Shown: piece after piece, positions 1 to 10,356 of the stretch
How the letters are laid out: each line of letters starts with the position of its first letter
How positions within the stretch are numbered: position 1 is the stretch's first letter
Source of the DNA: Diphasiastrum complanatum
Taxonomy: Eukaryota > Streptophyta > Lycopodiopsida > Lycopodiales > Lycopodiaceae
Direction of reading: 5' to 3'
NCBI GenBank assembly: GCA_029204225.1
Contig: CM055092.1
Coordinates: 100,496,200 to 100,560,199, forward strand
DNA length: 64,000 nt
Notes under the pieces: generated by a model
The model's input: only the letters and a program-made list of their open reading frames with translations
Told to the model about the DNA's origin: nothing
Databases searched by the model: none
Position numbers and translations under genes: made by a program

Positions 1-33
1 CCATCCATTGATGAGGTGATGTTACAATTTCAG

Positions 34-95
34 GTCAATTTCTTGTTTACAAACATGTCCCATTGGGAGATCTCTACAATATCACTATTGTAATG
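34..95 (+). CDS. SLC19-type transporter, internal exon (gene 5' end lies before the window)
   Basis: Internal exon of a solute carrier 19 gene (reduced folate/thiamine carrier family, major facilitator fold, membrane protein). Seen: an acceptor (acaatttcag) ends at 33 and a donor (gtaagt) starts at 96. After a split codon, probably Gly, the frame reads QFLVYKHVPLGDLY..., which resembles the GQ.LVS..GD..Y stretch between TM5 and TM6 of animal SLC19 proteins. The exon ends in phase 0, so it joins in frame to the exon at 8906-9040 across an 8.8-kb intron full of LINEs. It is only 62 bp, so on its own the call is weak. The consistent phase and the downstream exons of the same family support it. 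The exons for TM1-TM4 are not in the window. Confidence 0.6.
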
Positions 96-554
96 GTAAG
101 TATCACTTAACCAGTTGCAAACTTACTTTTTTGTTTATAGGATATGTTTTCAAATCATGTACTAATATCTCATAGTTGTCTAATTTTTCCTGTAAAGCAG
201 TACAATATTAGCCTTTTCCCCACCTCTTAAGCACATTGTGGTAGGCTCATGGGCCTTCTACTAGACTGCACTGATCTATCTAACCTCCTAGAGTAGGTCT
301 GTAGCGCCCTATCTTACTAAGTGACTAATAATCAAGTGACTATGTAGCATCGTAAACCCACTAGGGCACTGATTTACAACATAGGACTACAACTCAAGGA
401 AGTTGTCATCAAGGTATTTCAGGAGCAGATGTGGGTGATGTAGATCTTTTGAAATGATTTGTCTGGATGCTACTAGGAATGCCTTGAACTAGATCAGTCT
501 ACAAATTAAGTTCCGCGCAAGAGATGTATGTAGGCCTTGTAGATGCTTGACGCC
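96..554 (+). other. intron sequence without recognisable content
   Basis: Start of the first SLC19 intron in the window. I see no reading frame, repeat or RNA here before the minus-strand LINE tail begins. Confidence 0.5.
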
Positions 555-1310
555 CAACCTGTGGACTAAGAAAAGGTACATGTCAAGTGTGAACATAGGA
601 GCTTAAAGCTCAATCATCTATAAAGAAACAATAACTATAAATACAATGCATAAAAATGTCTGGTCCAATCAGGATCCAACAACCTGGAATAGTATATCAT
701 CAGTCCATCAGTCCATCAGCATGGAAGAAATGGTGGATGTATGCTGTGAAGGTGTCACTAGACGTGTTGTGGACCTTTGCCGTTGGATAGACTGTCGATG
801 TCGTCTCTGCTGCCGTGGCGCTCTGGGCTGTGGCCTAATAGTTGTCTGTCTCTCTGGTCGTCGACGCTGTCTCAGCTGCCTGTGTATGAAGGAGTCTGGA
901 ATCTCGGCCTCTCCATCGGAATCATAGCCTGTGGGTACCTCTGATCTCTGTCGCCGACGAGATATGCACTCACTGATGCTCAACTTTGTTAGGGGATGTG
1001 TATCAATATCTAATCTCCTCCTCCTCAAGTCTGCAATCTCCTGGATCATAAGTGCAACACATCTAGGATCCTCATAAGATATCAAGGTACACAGTGTGGG
1101 TGGATGCTCCCTGAACAAGCAGTAGTACCTCCCCCGAATCTCATAGTAGTCGGCAATATCTAATCTCCTCCTCCTCAAGTCTGCCATCTCCTAGATCATA
1201 AGTGCAACACATCTAGGATCCTCATAAGATATCAAGGTACACAGTGTGGCTAGATGCTCCCTGAACAAGCAGTAGTACCTCCCCCGAATCTCATAGTAGT
1301 CGGCAAGATT
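555..1310 (-). mobile_element. LINE 3' fragment (zf-RVT C-terminus and 3' UTR), decayed
   Basis: 3' end of an L1-like non-LTR retrotransposon on the minus strand. The frame at 708-1187 carries YYEIRGRYYCLFREHPPTL and YEDPRCVALMI, then the acidic YDSDGEAEIPD segment and an Arg/Gln-rich tail. The LINE at 3.3-6.2 kb has the same order. The 3' UTR motif acttgacatgtacctttt (about 574-593) also recurs at 6094-6111. The fragment is 5'-truncated just before the zf-RVT cysteines and contains an internal 150-bp duplication. It sits in the first SLC19 intron in antisense orientation. Confidence 0.85.
1004..1303 (-). repeat. 150-bp tandem duplication inside the LINE coding region
   Basis: Bases 1004-1153 are repeated almost exactly at 1154-1303. 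The unit is 150 bp, exactly 50 codons, so the reading frame is kept. The LINE protein would carry the segment YYEIRGRYYCLF...LRRRRLDI twice. The upstream copy (1154-1303) has a stop codon (TAG near 1193), so this is not an active protein. Confidence 0.9.
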
Positions 1311-1441
1311 TGATGATGATTTTATAATGAGCATTTACATGTATACCATCATCACCACTATACTTACATTTTCTAATTAGCAATTATCAAATATTCGTAG
1401 CTATTAGATGGTAGCTGTTTTTAGTAGCTATCACTTCATAT

Positions 1442-3290
1442 ATGTTTTCGGAAAAGCAGCTTCGATCCCTTCTCCGTAAAAAGAAAGTGGCCTATTTTTT
1501 TTCCCGTTCCTCCTACTCCTTCCCTCCCTCCACTCTACTTCCTCGGCTACTTTTTGGAAGATCTTTCTTCATAAGCCCCTACCCATTGCACCCATCCCTC
1601 TTCAATCCTGGGTCGACTATGCAACCAACCTACATACAACTGCTCACCCTTTCATCTCTCTTTCTTCTTGTCCTACCCACTGTGACCTCTTTGGTCCTGA
1701 CATGGTTGAAGCCACCATTTGCAAACTCAAGAACAATTGTATGTCTGACATTGACCTCCTTTCAGCCGAGCTCCTCAAACCAGTTGCCAAACTCGCCTCC
1801 CCTTTCCTAGCCCGCTGTTTCAACCGCTCTGTCGTTGATGGTTTCCCCATACCTGGACCACCAATCTCCTTCACTCCATTCTTGAAGCAGGCGATTCCAT
1901 GAATGTCCACAACTATCGCACTATGATTGGTCATACCATGGCCAAGTTGTACTCCACTATTCTCCAGAACTTCGTTACGGCAGAGGTTGATTCTTGACTA
2001 TTGTATGCGACTGGCTAGGCTGGCTTCCGCCGGGGTTATATCACTCTTGATCATGTCCTCACCCTACGTACTATCATTGAGGAGGCAAAGCATATGGGCA
2101 AGAAGGTATTTGCTTGTTTCGTTGATCTCTCTAAGGCCTTTAATACTGTTCCCTGTCATCTTTTGATTAGCATATTACGTCAGCTTGGCTTTTCCGACTC
2201 TATTCTCGCGGCAGTGGTTGCTCTGTATGAGAGTTTTAGCACATATTCGGCTGGGTACTGATTTGTGTTCTCCCAGCCATAGCACTATTGGTGTCAAGCA
2301 AGGCTATCCATTGTCCCCTCCGCTGTTTGCACTTTATATTGATGATTTTGAGCACCTCATTTGTGAAGGTGGAGATGGTTACCCGCTGGCTCATTTGCTC
2401 ATCCTCATTTGGCTTTATGTTGATGACATTGTCCTGCTTTCTCCCTCACCAGAAAGGTTGCAATGTCATTTAGAGGTCTTACATTGGTTTTGTGCTTCGG
2501 GTCTCTCTGTTAACTTTAAAAAGATGAAGATTATGATTTTCAACACCAATCGACAGAGCCTTCACAATTATCAATAGTTCTATGACTGCCAGAAAGTTGA
2601 CATTGTTGCCTCTTATACTTACTTGGGAGTCCTGTTTACTACGCCCCTTCTTGGTTTCCGCCAAGCTGCATTTGCGCTATATGTAGCAGACTTGGAGCTC
2701 CGTCCCACCTTCCCGCACTCGACTGAGCTATTACCAGACACACTTCCTCTCTCTGGATCCTTCTGGTTTGCCATTGTTGCCGCTCTGTCTTTCACAGCCC
2801 CTATCACATGGCCTGCGCTATCGTCTTGGGCAGTTGTGCATTTCCTCTCATTAGCTTGCTATTGAGGCCGGTCGTGCATGGGATATCCCCCAGGAGCGTC
2901 GTCTATGTCGCTTGTGCTCGTTGCAGGAGGTGGAAGATGAAGCCCGTTTCCTCCTTAGATGTCCGTTGTATTATTGGATACAGGAAAGGTATTATTGTCT
3001 CTTTCGCGATGGCCCGCATACACTTCGCAGTTTTGTCTCCTATTCTGTTGCTCGTTGCTTGGGACTTCTTGTTCATGAGATGCGTACTCTCCGTTAGTCT
3101 CATCTGCATGTACCAGATCACCTGGGGTTAGACTCCCAGCAGCTGCTTCTCACTAGCTTCTTTCGGACTTGAGCACATGCTGATGACTCCGACAACGAGA
3201 TTCCTATCCTTGTGCCACCACGGAAAAAGCCTAGATGTAGTCGCCACTTGTCTCCATCAGGGCCCACTGTACACTGCACTCAGCCTACAC
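1442..3290 (+). mobile_element. LINE copy 1: reverse transcriptase pseudogene with internal deletion
   Basis: Degenerate plus-strand L1-like LINE, aligned by eye to the intact frame at 20202. In order it has a linker matching APIAIESWIEYAT (about 1585-1625), DIDLLSAELLKPVAKL (about 1747), AGFRRGYITLDH (about 2018), FVDLSKAFNTVP (about 2118), GVKQGYPLSPPLFALYIDD (about 2290) and a catalytic YVDD (about 2416) where the sister copies have YADD. About 500 bp is missing between the FRQAAFA stretch (about 2660) and the C-terminal LRYRLGQ (about 2815). The zf-RVT motif CRLCSLQEVEDEA...RCPLYY follows (about 2907-2970). Several frameshifts and stops make it inactive. Confidence 0.85.
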
Positions 3291-3299
3291 TTCAGACTT

Positions 3300-3694
3300 A
3301 CTTTCACTGATATGTACTTACTGGAAGAGAAGATAGAGCAACACAGGTTGAGACGAAATCGTGGGCTTCCCTGTTCAAGGAGGACGTTAGAAAGGGTACA
3401 CCATCGTTCAACCGAGTCATTTCAGCCACCATATCCGAAGAGCGAATGCTGGATAGAGCTTGGAGAACCAAGAGAGACCCTTCTACACTCATAGTTCGCT
3501 TCGGGAAGACAGACGAGCAACCCTCAAACTGCGGACCAAGCTTAGAGGTGCACTTATATTTATGGATGATGATCACTCCCATGCAAGTTATGGATCGGAA
3601 AAAAGCATTCAGTGAGGCAAAAGCTTTGGGGAAGAGGGTAATTTATCGGGATTGCAAGGCTCGATACATTGATCCTCCGAATCCTGACAAATAG
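3300..3694 (+). pseudogene. LINE copy 2: ORF1-like C-terminal domain
   Basis: ORF1-type protein fragment just upstream of the endonuclease of LINE copy 2. Seen in alternating frames: ETKSWASLFKEDVRKG (about 3349-3396), the SWASLF type of motif common in plant LINE ORF1 proteins; TLIVRFGKTDE (about 3487); LRGALIFMDDD (about 3543); and AFSEAKALGKRVIYRDCKAR ending at a stop at 3692-3694. One frameshift near 3540 breaks it. No CCHC knuckle is visible. The stop lies about 50 bp before the endonuclease frame, so ORF1 and ORF2 are separate frames. Where the 5' end of this copy meets LINE copy 1 is uncertain. Confidence 0.65.
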
Positions 3695-3745
3695 GGATTA
3701 AGGCCCTTCGGACTAGGTAGCGGTTCGGGGGGTCCTTCTCAAGCA

Positions 3746-4245
3746 TTGCAGTTGAGGTTATGGAACTGCAATGGCATTCACTCTTCAGCTACTGCCGGCG
3801 ATTTTAGAGATTTTTGTGCGGAGGGTGATCTCTTCCTATTCACCGAGACACATGAGAGTCCGGAACGAGGTTTACCGGTTGTTGCGGGTTTTTGCTGGTA
3901 CTCTGCACATCAGAGGTCGACGAGAGCATTGACAGATTGGGGTTCTGGTGGGGTGGCCTGCTTAGTCCGCGACTTCATTCGGCCTTGGGTCGAGTTGGTG
4001 CATACCTCGCTATATTTGGATTCGGGTGGACCGGACTTTGATGGGACTGAATCGTGATTTCTTTCTGGCCATTTGTTATTTTCCACTGGACACATCAGTT
4101 TTCACATCAGATGAGGAGTCACCTTTCATGGATATCTCTTCAGACATCATCAGATACGAGAAGCATGGTTATGTTCTTTTAGCTACGACTTTAATGCCAG
4201 GACTGGATCCAGGCAGACAGAGTTCCATAGAGTAGAGGATGATCC
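3746..4245 (+). pseudogene. LINE copy 2: AP-like endonuclease domain
   Basis: N-terminal endonuclease/exonuclease/phosphatase-type domain of LINE ORF2, the enzyme that nicks target DNA for target-primed reverse transcription. Seen: LRLWNCNGI (N-terminal strand with catalytic Asn), LFLFTETHESP (catalytic Glu motif), WYSAHQRS and GSGGVACLVRD (about 3746-3990). After a frameshift there is FFLAICYFPLDTS (about 4055-4095), then YDFNARTGS at about 4187-4213. The last motif is GDFNAR in active elements, so here the Gly is replaced by Tyr. There is no ATG at the front; the open frame begins at a TTG. Decayed and inactive. Confidence 0.75.
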
Positions 4246-4336
4246 ACAACGGATACATGCTTTAGACTAGGATGATCTTGGCCTCCGGCGACGATCAGCA
4301 GTTGCAGAGGGTCCAATTACTGCATATGGAGAGTAG

Positions 4337-6156
4337 ATGCTTCAGTTGGACGAGGCTCATGGCTTACTGCAGTGGCCTGAATTAAACCTACATAAGGCCA
4401 AAGATATTGATGATCTAGAAGCTGAACTTTTGAAACAGGCTGCTGACATTCTCTCACCCTTTCTCTCTTTCCTCTTTAACCACGCTATCACATCTGGTTT
4501 CCCCTCCCCTTGGTCCACAAACCTTATCCATCCTATCCATAAAGGCGGTGATCCCATGAAAGCTGACAACTGTCGTACCATCATGATCAGCCACCCCTTT
4601 GCCAAGGTTTATGGTTCTATTCTTCAGTCAGAGATCAGTATAGAGATGGATACCAGAGCACTGCGTGCCATAGGTCAGGCAGGTTTTAGACCAGGATATA
4701 CTACATCAGTTCATATTTTCACCTTGAGATCCATCATTGAGGAGGCTAAGGCCAGGAGAGAGCGTGTATACTGCTGCTTTGTGGATTTCCACAAAGCCTT
4801 TGACTCTGTGCCTCGACATTTATTGATACAGAGACTTCGGGACTGTGGCTTCCAGGAGGATATCATACAGGTAGTTGTGGCATTGTACAGACGAGTTATT
4901 GGCCAGAGTTGTATCACCAGAGATAGAGAGTACCATTGGGGTTAAGCAGGGATGTCCTCTCTCACCTACACTCTTTGGTTTATATATAGATGAGCTTGAG
5001 CAGGTTATACAAACAGAGGGACGTGAGGGATGCACATTGGGTGACCTCGTTATCGCTAGCCTATTAATACAGTGCCTGGAGGATCTCCAGGGTAGAGGCA
5101 CACACTATGCTGCAGCAGCTTTGTCGTCCTCCCAGCACCTGCATTTTGAGGGACACTCCTTTTTGTGGTATTCCTAGGCCTGTCGTCTCCTCTCCACATT
5201 GAGTATTCACATTACGGATCTACCAGCTGGTACTCATCAGTATATTAGAGGATACCTGTACAGGGCATATCTTCAGAGCACTTGGCAGGATTCGTCTGGG
5301 GTGAAGACGAAGTTTTATCAGGCACATTTTCTATCCCGGGATCCTGCTGGGTTGGGTATCCCATTGTACCCAGATACACCTAGTGGACAGTATCTCAGAC
5401 AAACTGCGGATAGTGATGGGTCGATTCCGGGTTTCCTCTCACCAGCTAGCCGTGGAGACTGGCAGATACAGTGGCATCCCGAGAGTTGCTAGGATCTGCA
5501 GTATGTGTGATCTACATGATATAGAGGATGAGTTTCATTTTCTCTTCAGATGCCCAGCCTACTATGAGATTCGAGGGAGATACTACTGCTTGTTTCGGGA
5601 TCATCTGATCGCACTCTCTACCTTGATATTGTATGAGGATCCCAGATGTGTTGCGTTGATGATCCGGGAGATGACAGACCTGCGTATGGCGAGACTTGAC
5701 GCTGACACCTCCCCCTTGATACAGCTTAGCATACAAGAGTGCCTATCCCACCGAAGACAGAGGCAAGAGAGTAGTGATTCGGATGGAGAGGCTGAGATTC
5801 CAGATGCCACCATACATAGATGGCAGAGACAGTGTCGGTGACCAGAGAGACAGCCAACCTGCAGGCCACAGCCTACAGCTTCACGACAACATAGACGCCA
5901 CCGACCATCCACTCGACGATAGAGAGATGCAGTTCGCTCAGAGACAGTGCCACAACATACTTTACATCATTTTTTCATAGGCAGAGAGACATCTATATGA
6001 TGATTGACTCTCATTGTGCCTAGCACTATTTCCTATTTTTACTATAATCTTGTTTCTTTTAGGTGGTAAAGCTTTATGCTCCCACCGGGCATACTTGACA
6101 TGTACCTTTTTTCAGTCCTATGTACCTTAGGGTATCCCATGGACATTAATAAAGAT
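4337..6156 (+). mobile_element. LINE copy 2: reverse transcriptase, zf-RVT tail and 3' UTR
   Basis: Continuation of LINE copy 2. The frame 4337-4945 (202 codons) holds the RT fingers/palm start: NLIHPIHKGGDPM, AGFRPGYTTSVH, CCFVDFHKAFDSVPRHLL. The next frame (from 4875) has GVKQGCPLSPTLFGLYIDEL and then jumps at about 5055 from the segment before YADD to a late C-terminal region. The catalytic YADD is therefore deleted. The zf-RVT motif CSMCDLHDIEDEFHFLFRC (C-x2-C-x9-H-x4-C) lies near 5500-5560, followed by YYEIRGRYYCLF, YEDPRCVALMI and an acidic/Arg-rich tail. The 3' UTR runs to an aataaag at 6148-6154 and ends in a (CTTT)n/(CT)n tract, not poly(A). Confidence 0.85.
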
Positions 6157-6185
6157 CTTTCTTTCTTTCTTTCTTTCTCTCTCTC
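6157..6185 (+). repeat. (CTTT)n/(CT)n tract at a LINE-LINE junction
   Basis: Pyrimidine microsatellite of 29 bp. It is both the 3' terminus of LINE copy 2 and the 5' truncation point of LINE copy 3. Confidence 0.9.
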
Positions 6186-7400
6186 GCGAGTTATTGTACA
6201 GGCGAGTTATTGGCAGGGTTCGACTATCATGAGTTATCTCACCAGAGGTGGTTAGTAATATTGGGGTCAAGCAGGGTTGCCCACTATCTCCTACACTTTT
6301 TGGTCTTTACATTGATGAGCTGGAGCATGTTATACAGAGTGATGGGGGAGAGGGTTGTACATTGGGCGACCTCATTATTGCTATCGCCCTGTATGCCGAT
6401 GATGTGGTTTTGCTTTCACGGACAAGAGAGGGTTTGCAGCGATAGTTAGACGCTCTTCTTTCTTTCTGCACACAGTGGGGTTTGTTAGGTTATGGTTTTC
6501 AACACCTCCATGTCTTTCATGATGCGGTAGGAGCTTCTATGGGATGGCCATCCACTTGAGGTTGTTGATTCCTATACATACCTGGGGGTACTATTCTCGG
6601 GGCCCACGTTTAGCATGAGACATGCAGCTATTTCTCGGGTACGAAAGGGCTATGCCTCACTGGTAGATTTGGAGAGACTATGCTTCAGCTCACACATCAG
6701 AGATGTGACTAGTAAGTGCCGACTCTTTGACACCATGGTGTGTGCCCTCAGCTATGTATGCTTCCGAGACATGGAGTACTGTCTGACAGCTACAGATTGG
6801 ACATAAATCTCTCGGCTCTAGATTTTTTGCTCTCTCGGATGATACAGGCTAAGCCCTCAGTACCGCATCAGATTATATTGGCAAAGTTCATGGTCTCCCC
6901 CATATAGATTGAGGCCTTATTCCATATTGTGACATTATACAGAGGCTGGATGATCTTCAAATCGGGGATACACCCTATGTTGTTGCAGTTCTATCTTCAT
7001 CTTGGCGCCTACACTCAGAGGGACAGCTTTTCTCATGGTATTCCCAGGCTTGTCGTCTCCTCTCCACTTTGGGTATCCAGATTACTGACCTACCTGCGGG
7101 CACCCATCAACACATCAGTAGAGGCCTCCTCTACAGATCATATCTTCGTGGCACCTAGCAGGGTCCACTGGGCACCAAGAGTGAGTTTTACCGCACACGC
7201 TTTCTATCCCTTGATTCAGCTGGTCGCCCCATAATACCCGGTTACTTGCTGAGGAGTATATCACACAGATTGCGGATAGAGATGGGTTAGTTTCGCGTCT
7301 CCTCATATCAGCTGGCCATTGAGACCGGCAGATATAGTGACACCTTACGAGAGGATCGACTTTGTAGCATGTGTGCTAGGCATGAGATTGAGGACGTTCA
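6186..7400 (+). mobile_element. LINE copy 3: 5'- and 3'-truncated RT to zf-RVT fragment
   Basis: Begins directly after the CT tract at the LYRRVIG position of the RT. It continues through SNIGVKQGCPLSPTLFGLYIDEL and IALYADDVVLLSRTREGLQR (6248-6445), so the catalytic YADD is present. It then decays with frameshifts. Later segments include CRLFDTMV (about 6718), PSVPHQIILAKF (about 6858), ITDLPAGTHQHIS (about 7082) and HEIED (about 7380). It stops inside the zf-RVT motif, where an oppositely oriented LINE starts. Confidence 0.8.
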
Positions 7401-8365
7401 CTGAAGAATGTTGTGGAGGTAATGTGTGTTGGTGACGTCGTCTAGGAGGTTGTCTGTGTCTCCTCATATCAGTGATTCTACAACAATCAGAATCTGGATG
7501 GTACACGTCTCTGTGTCGGGAGTCATCATCAACCTCACTATCTTCTAAGTCTGGATCAATCCGTGTCCTTCTGCAAAGGATGTGATCTGAAGCTGTGTGT
7601 CAGAGTGACTAGACTGAGTTGGCTAACATAGATTCTGTCGCAGAAGTAACATCTCTCTGATCATGAGTGCAACAGAATGTGGATCCCCATATGCTATTAT
7701 CGCCCTCAAAGTGACTGGTGCATCCCGAAAAGAAAGTGATACCTCCCTCTGATCTCACAGTATGCTGGACAACTAAAGAAGAAGTGCTCCTCAGACTCTA
7801 TCTCGGATAGTGAGCACACCGAGCAAACTGCTCCTCCCATGGAGTACTCTGAAAACGCCGAGTCTCAATTACAAGATGATGTGATGAGACTCTGAATTGA
7901 CCCAGTATGAATCTCAAACCACACGATAATCCTGAATCCAAAGAACGTGGCAGAACTGGGAACCCTTCTGTATCCAACTCCAGAAAGTGAATTCGATAGT
8001 AGTAGGGTTTGACCCCAAGGTGGCCCTGCCACGCTCGAGTCCAATATACTCTGTATAAGAACCATCTGATGTAGTCATGGGTGCCCAACGGAAGGTCCAT
8101 GATAGAAATGCGAAGTGTGTCAAGTAAGCGAGAAGCTTGAGAAAACCATGATAGCTGGAAGCCTTGACTAGGAGGATGCTGAGATGAGGTAAGAGCTGCC
8201 TGTGTATATCTTTGCTCATCCAATGCGAATAATGTGACTCTTTGAATATATGTGATAATTTGAAAGATGGTGTCAAGTCGAATGGGTGGAATTGCTAACT
8301 CAGCCAGAATGTCTGATGTGGAATGGAAGGGTTAGCCCGTATCATAGAGAGAGAAGAGCACTGGG
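7401..8365 (-). mobile_element. LINE copy 4: minus-strand C-terminal fragment
   Basis: Minus-strand LINE piece running from MIRANPSIPHQTF (about 8340) through DEQRYTQAALTSSQHPPSQG, RISIMDLPLGTHDYIRWFLY and FRVSSHHLVIETRRF (7798-8223) to a zf-RVT-like CSVCSLSEIESEEHFFFSC (about 7770-7825) and YCEIRGRYHFLF (about 7730-7765). It has two overlapping frames and several stops. It is arranged tail to tail with LINE copy 3. Confidence 0.8.
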
Positions 8366-8384
8366 GTAACTAGTTCTTCATCCT

Positions 8385-8780
8385 TCATCTCACCTTACTC
8401 AAAGGGGGTATTCCACCTATGATAAGGAGCCTTTTGTTGTGATAAATGCTTTTAAACTTTGGAGACTTTATTTGTATGGATCCAGGTTTACTATTGTGAT
8501 TGACCACCAAGCATTGAAGTACATCTATGATGCAGTTCACCTTTGGAGGAGTAAAATTAGTTTGTCGGCTTCATGGTTTGGCTTCATGAGCTTGAGATCC
8601 AGGAAGTGTAACATAGAGTCTAGATAGGGAGAGGGGCCTAGTGCTTAGAGGACTCCTTGTGGTTTTAGTAGAGTATTTTCTCCTCCTATTTTGGGAGTCG
8701 TTGATTATAGAGATTGAGATTTTTTTCAAGAAAGAACTTTGTGTCATCATTCATTTGTAGCAGGGCGACAAACTAGTGTA
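8385..8780 (+). pseudogene. Ty3/gypsy RNase H fragment
   Basis: Short remnant of a gypsy pol. KGGYSTYDKEPFVVINAFKL and WRLYLYGSRFTIVIDHQAL (about 8400-8515), then KYIYD..HL and a decayed KCNIESR (about 8610), correspond to the RNase H domain (TYDKE, TDHQAL, KCNVVADALSR in active elements). It is followed by a linker reading FSPPILGVVDYRD. No LTR is attached. It lies about 130 bp upstream of the SLC19 exon at 8906. Confidence 0.75.
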
Positions 8781-8905
8781 GTGTTTGTTGTCTTGATATC
8801 TTGTTCATGTTTAATTAACAATTTAGTATTATTTAGCACATTGTTGATGTGAATGTTTTGTATCTCTACTCTTATTTGTGAAAATATTTTCTGTTGGAAT
8901 TTCAG

Positions 8906-9040
8906 GTAGGAGTTGCTTGTTTGGTAGTATTTATGTTACCTAAAGGCCCGTCAAAGCGAAAGGACAAATACGATATACTTTCTTCAAGCTCATCTAACAT
9001 AGGAAGACCTTTCATGATTAATTTATTTTCTTCACACCAG
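8906..9040 (+). CDS. SLC19-type transporter, exon (end of TM6 and central loop)
   Basis: Acceptor ttggaatttcag ends at 8905 and donor gtaacg begins at 9041. The exon is exactly 45 codons in phase 0/0. It reads VGVACLVVFMLPKGPSKRK and then a Ser-rich hydrophilic loop (ILSSSSSNIGRP...SSHQ). A hydrophobic helix ending in LP.., followed by a basic and polar stretch, is the SLC19 layout: TM6, then the cytoplasmic central loop (animal members read ..FFLPMPxKS). It joins the exon at 34-95 without a phase problem. The downstream exon at 14553 starts with the last base of a split codon, so at least one further exon should lie between 9041 and 14552. I could not find it. Confidence 0.6.
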
Positions 9041-9446
9041 GTAACGTTTATTTGACTAAATGACTAGAAACCATGCACTTGTACTTCTTGCCAAACTAGA
9101 AGAAGTTTGATATGACAATCATATGAACTTTCTTTTTGGTCTTTGTTCTTCAAATTATAGAGAACTTTACTTCATCAAATAGTTTGCTCTTGAGATCTCT
9201 AGAATTCTACTAAGTTGGATGTGGAAATGATAAATGGTAGCTTGTCTAATCATTCAAAAACTCAAGTAGGAAACGTAAGATTTTTCAAATACTTAGTATC
9301 ATATGCATTTTGTTTGTCACTTATAACATAAAAAGACTTGTTATTTGAAAAGGATCTTTGGTTTGGGTAAATTTGTCTAAAAAAATCATTGAATCATTGT
9401 TTTGGGGCTCCTAAAAAAGGTTTATGTGCATGAAAAAGGGTTGATA

Positions 9447-9547
9447 TTCCAATTCCTATTCATGTTCTGAGGTTCTTGAGGGTAAGCGGAAACCTAAGTC
9501 AAAGATGCTCTTTGGAATGGGAACATGAACAAGAATAGGAATGGAAC
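9447..9547. repeat. imperfect inverted repeat
   Basis: Arm 9447-9467 (ttccaattcctattcatgtt...) is the reverse complement of arm 9521-9547 apart from a 6-nt gap, with a loop of about 53 bp. No known function. It lies just 3' (in minus-strand sense) of a gypsy gag fragment. Confidence 0.6.
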
Positions 9548-9689
9548 TTAGGATTAGGTACTAAGAAGCCGGAAAGGTGATACATCATATCGTAAAGAAC
9601 CTCAAAGACTAGCAATAAAGCATGAAATAAGCTCAGTAGGGTGGAGATCACGAAAAAGGTAAGAAAGGTTAGTAAACTGGTCAATATAA

Positions 9690-10356
9690 GCAATCACCTA
9701 ACCAGTATGGGTAAGATTGCGAAACAGATCACTCGGGCGAACCAGCCATTGCGGGTTAACCATAGCCATACAAAGGTCATGACGAAAGGTGGGCCATGTA
9801 TGCAGCCCTCGCGAGCAAAATGGTAAACGTGCCACCAAGTCTGAGCTCGACCATCTAGATGTAATGCAGCCAACTGGACCTTCTGGGTTTCAGTCTTGGG
9901 ATACATAAGAAAATAGGTCTCTACTTTAGAGAATCATTTCTCCAAAATATTCCCATCAGATGAGCCAGAGTAAGTGGTAAGTTGGATGTGATCATGAAAA
10001 TCACGAGCAAAATGTGGCTCATGACTTCTAGGATAAGTCGGGGAGGGAAAACTTGGTGGTGGTGCGGGAGACCCATAAGGAGAGCCAAAAACACTACCAC
10101 CATATGAAGACTGACCATACGTGCTAGCAAAATCACCTCCTGAAGATGAAGAGGGAGAGGTAGTAGTCAGACTCAATATGGGGAATAAAGGGGCTTTGCC
10201 AGGACGATGAAGGGTCTCTAGCAATGTGATATCCCTTTGAGGCAAAACGGTCTCAAGGTTAGAAAGGACAGGATCGATACGACTCTTAAGACGATCCATG
10301 CGAGCATCAATGTGCGTAAAATGATCACCTAAAGAACTCCGTGGTTTATCGTCCAT
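9690..10356 (-). pseudogene. Ty3/gypsy gag fragment
   Basis: N-terminal half of a gypsy Gag capsid protein on the minus strand. The frame starts at ATG 10356 (MDDKPRSSLGDHF) and passes through a Ser/Gly/Pro-rich linker to ARDFHDHIQLTTYSGSSDGN. After one frameshift near 9930 it continues as YPKTETQKVQLAALHLDGRA and QTWWHVY (about 9820-9906). This is the retrotransposon gag core (W...E..F, K...A...L.G.A..WW). It lies in the second SLC19 intron, antisense to the host gene. No protease or RT follows. Confidence 0.75.
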
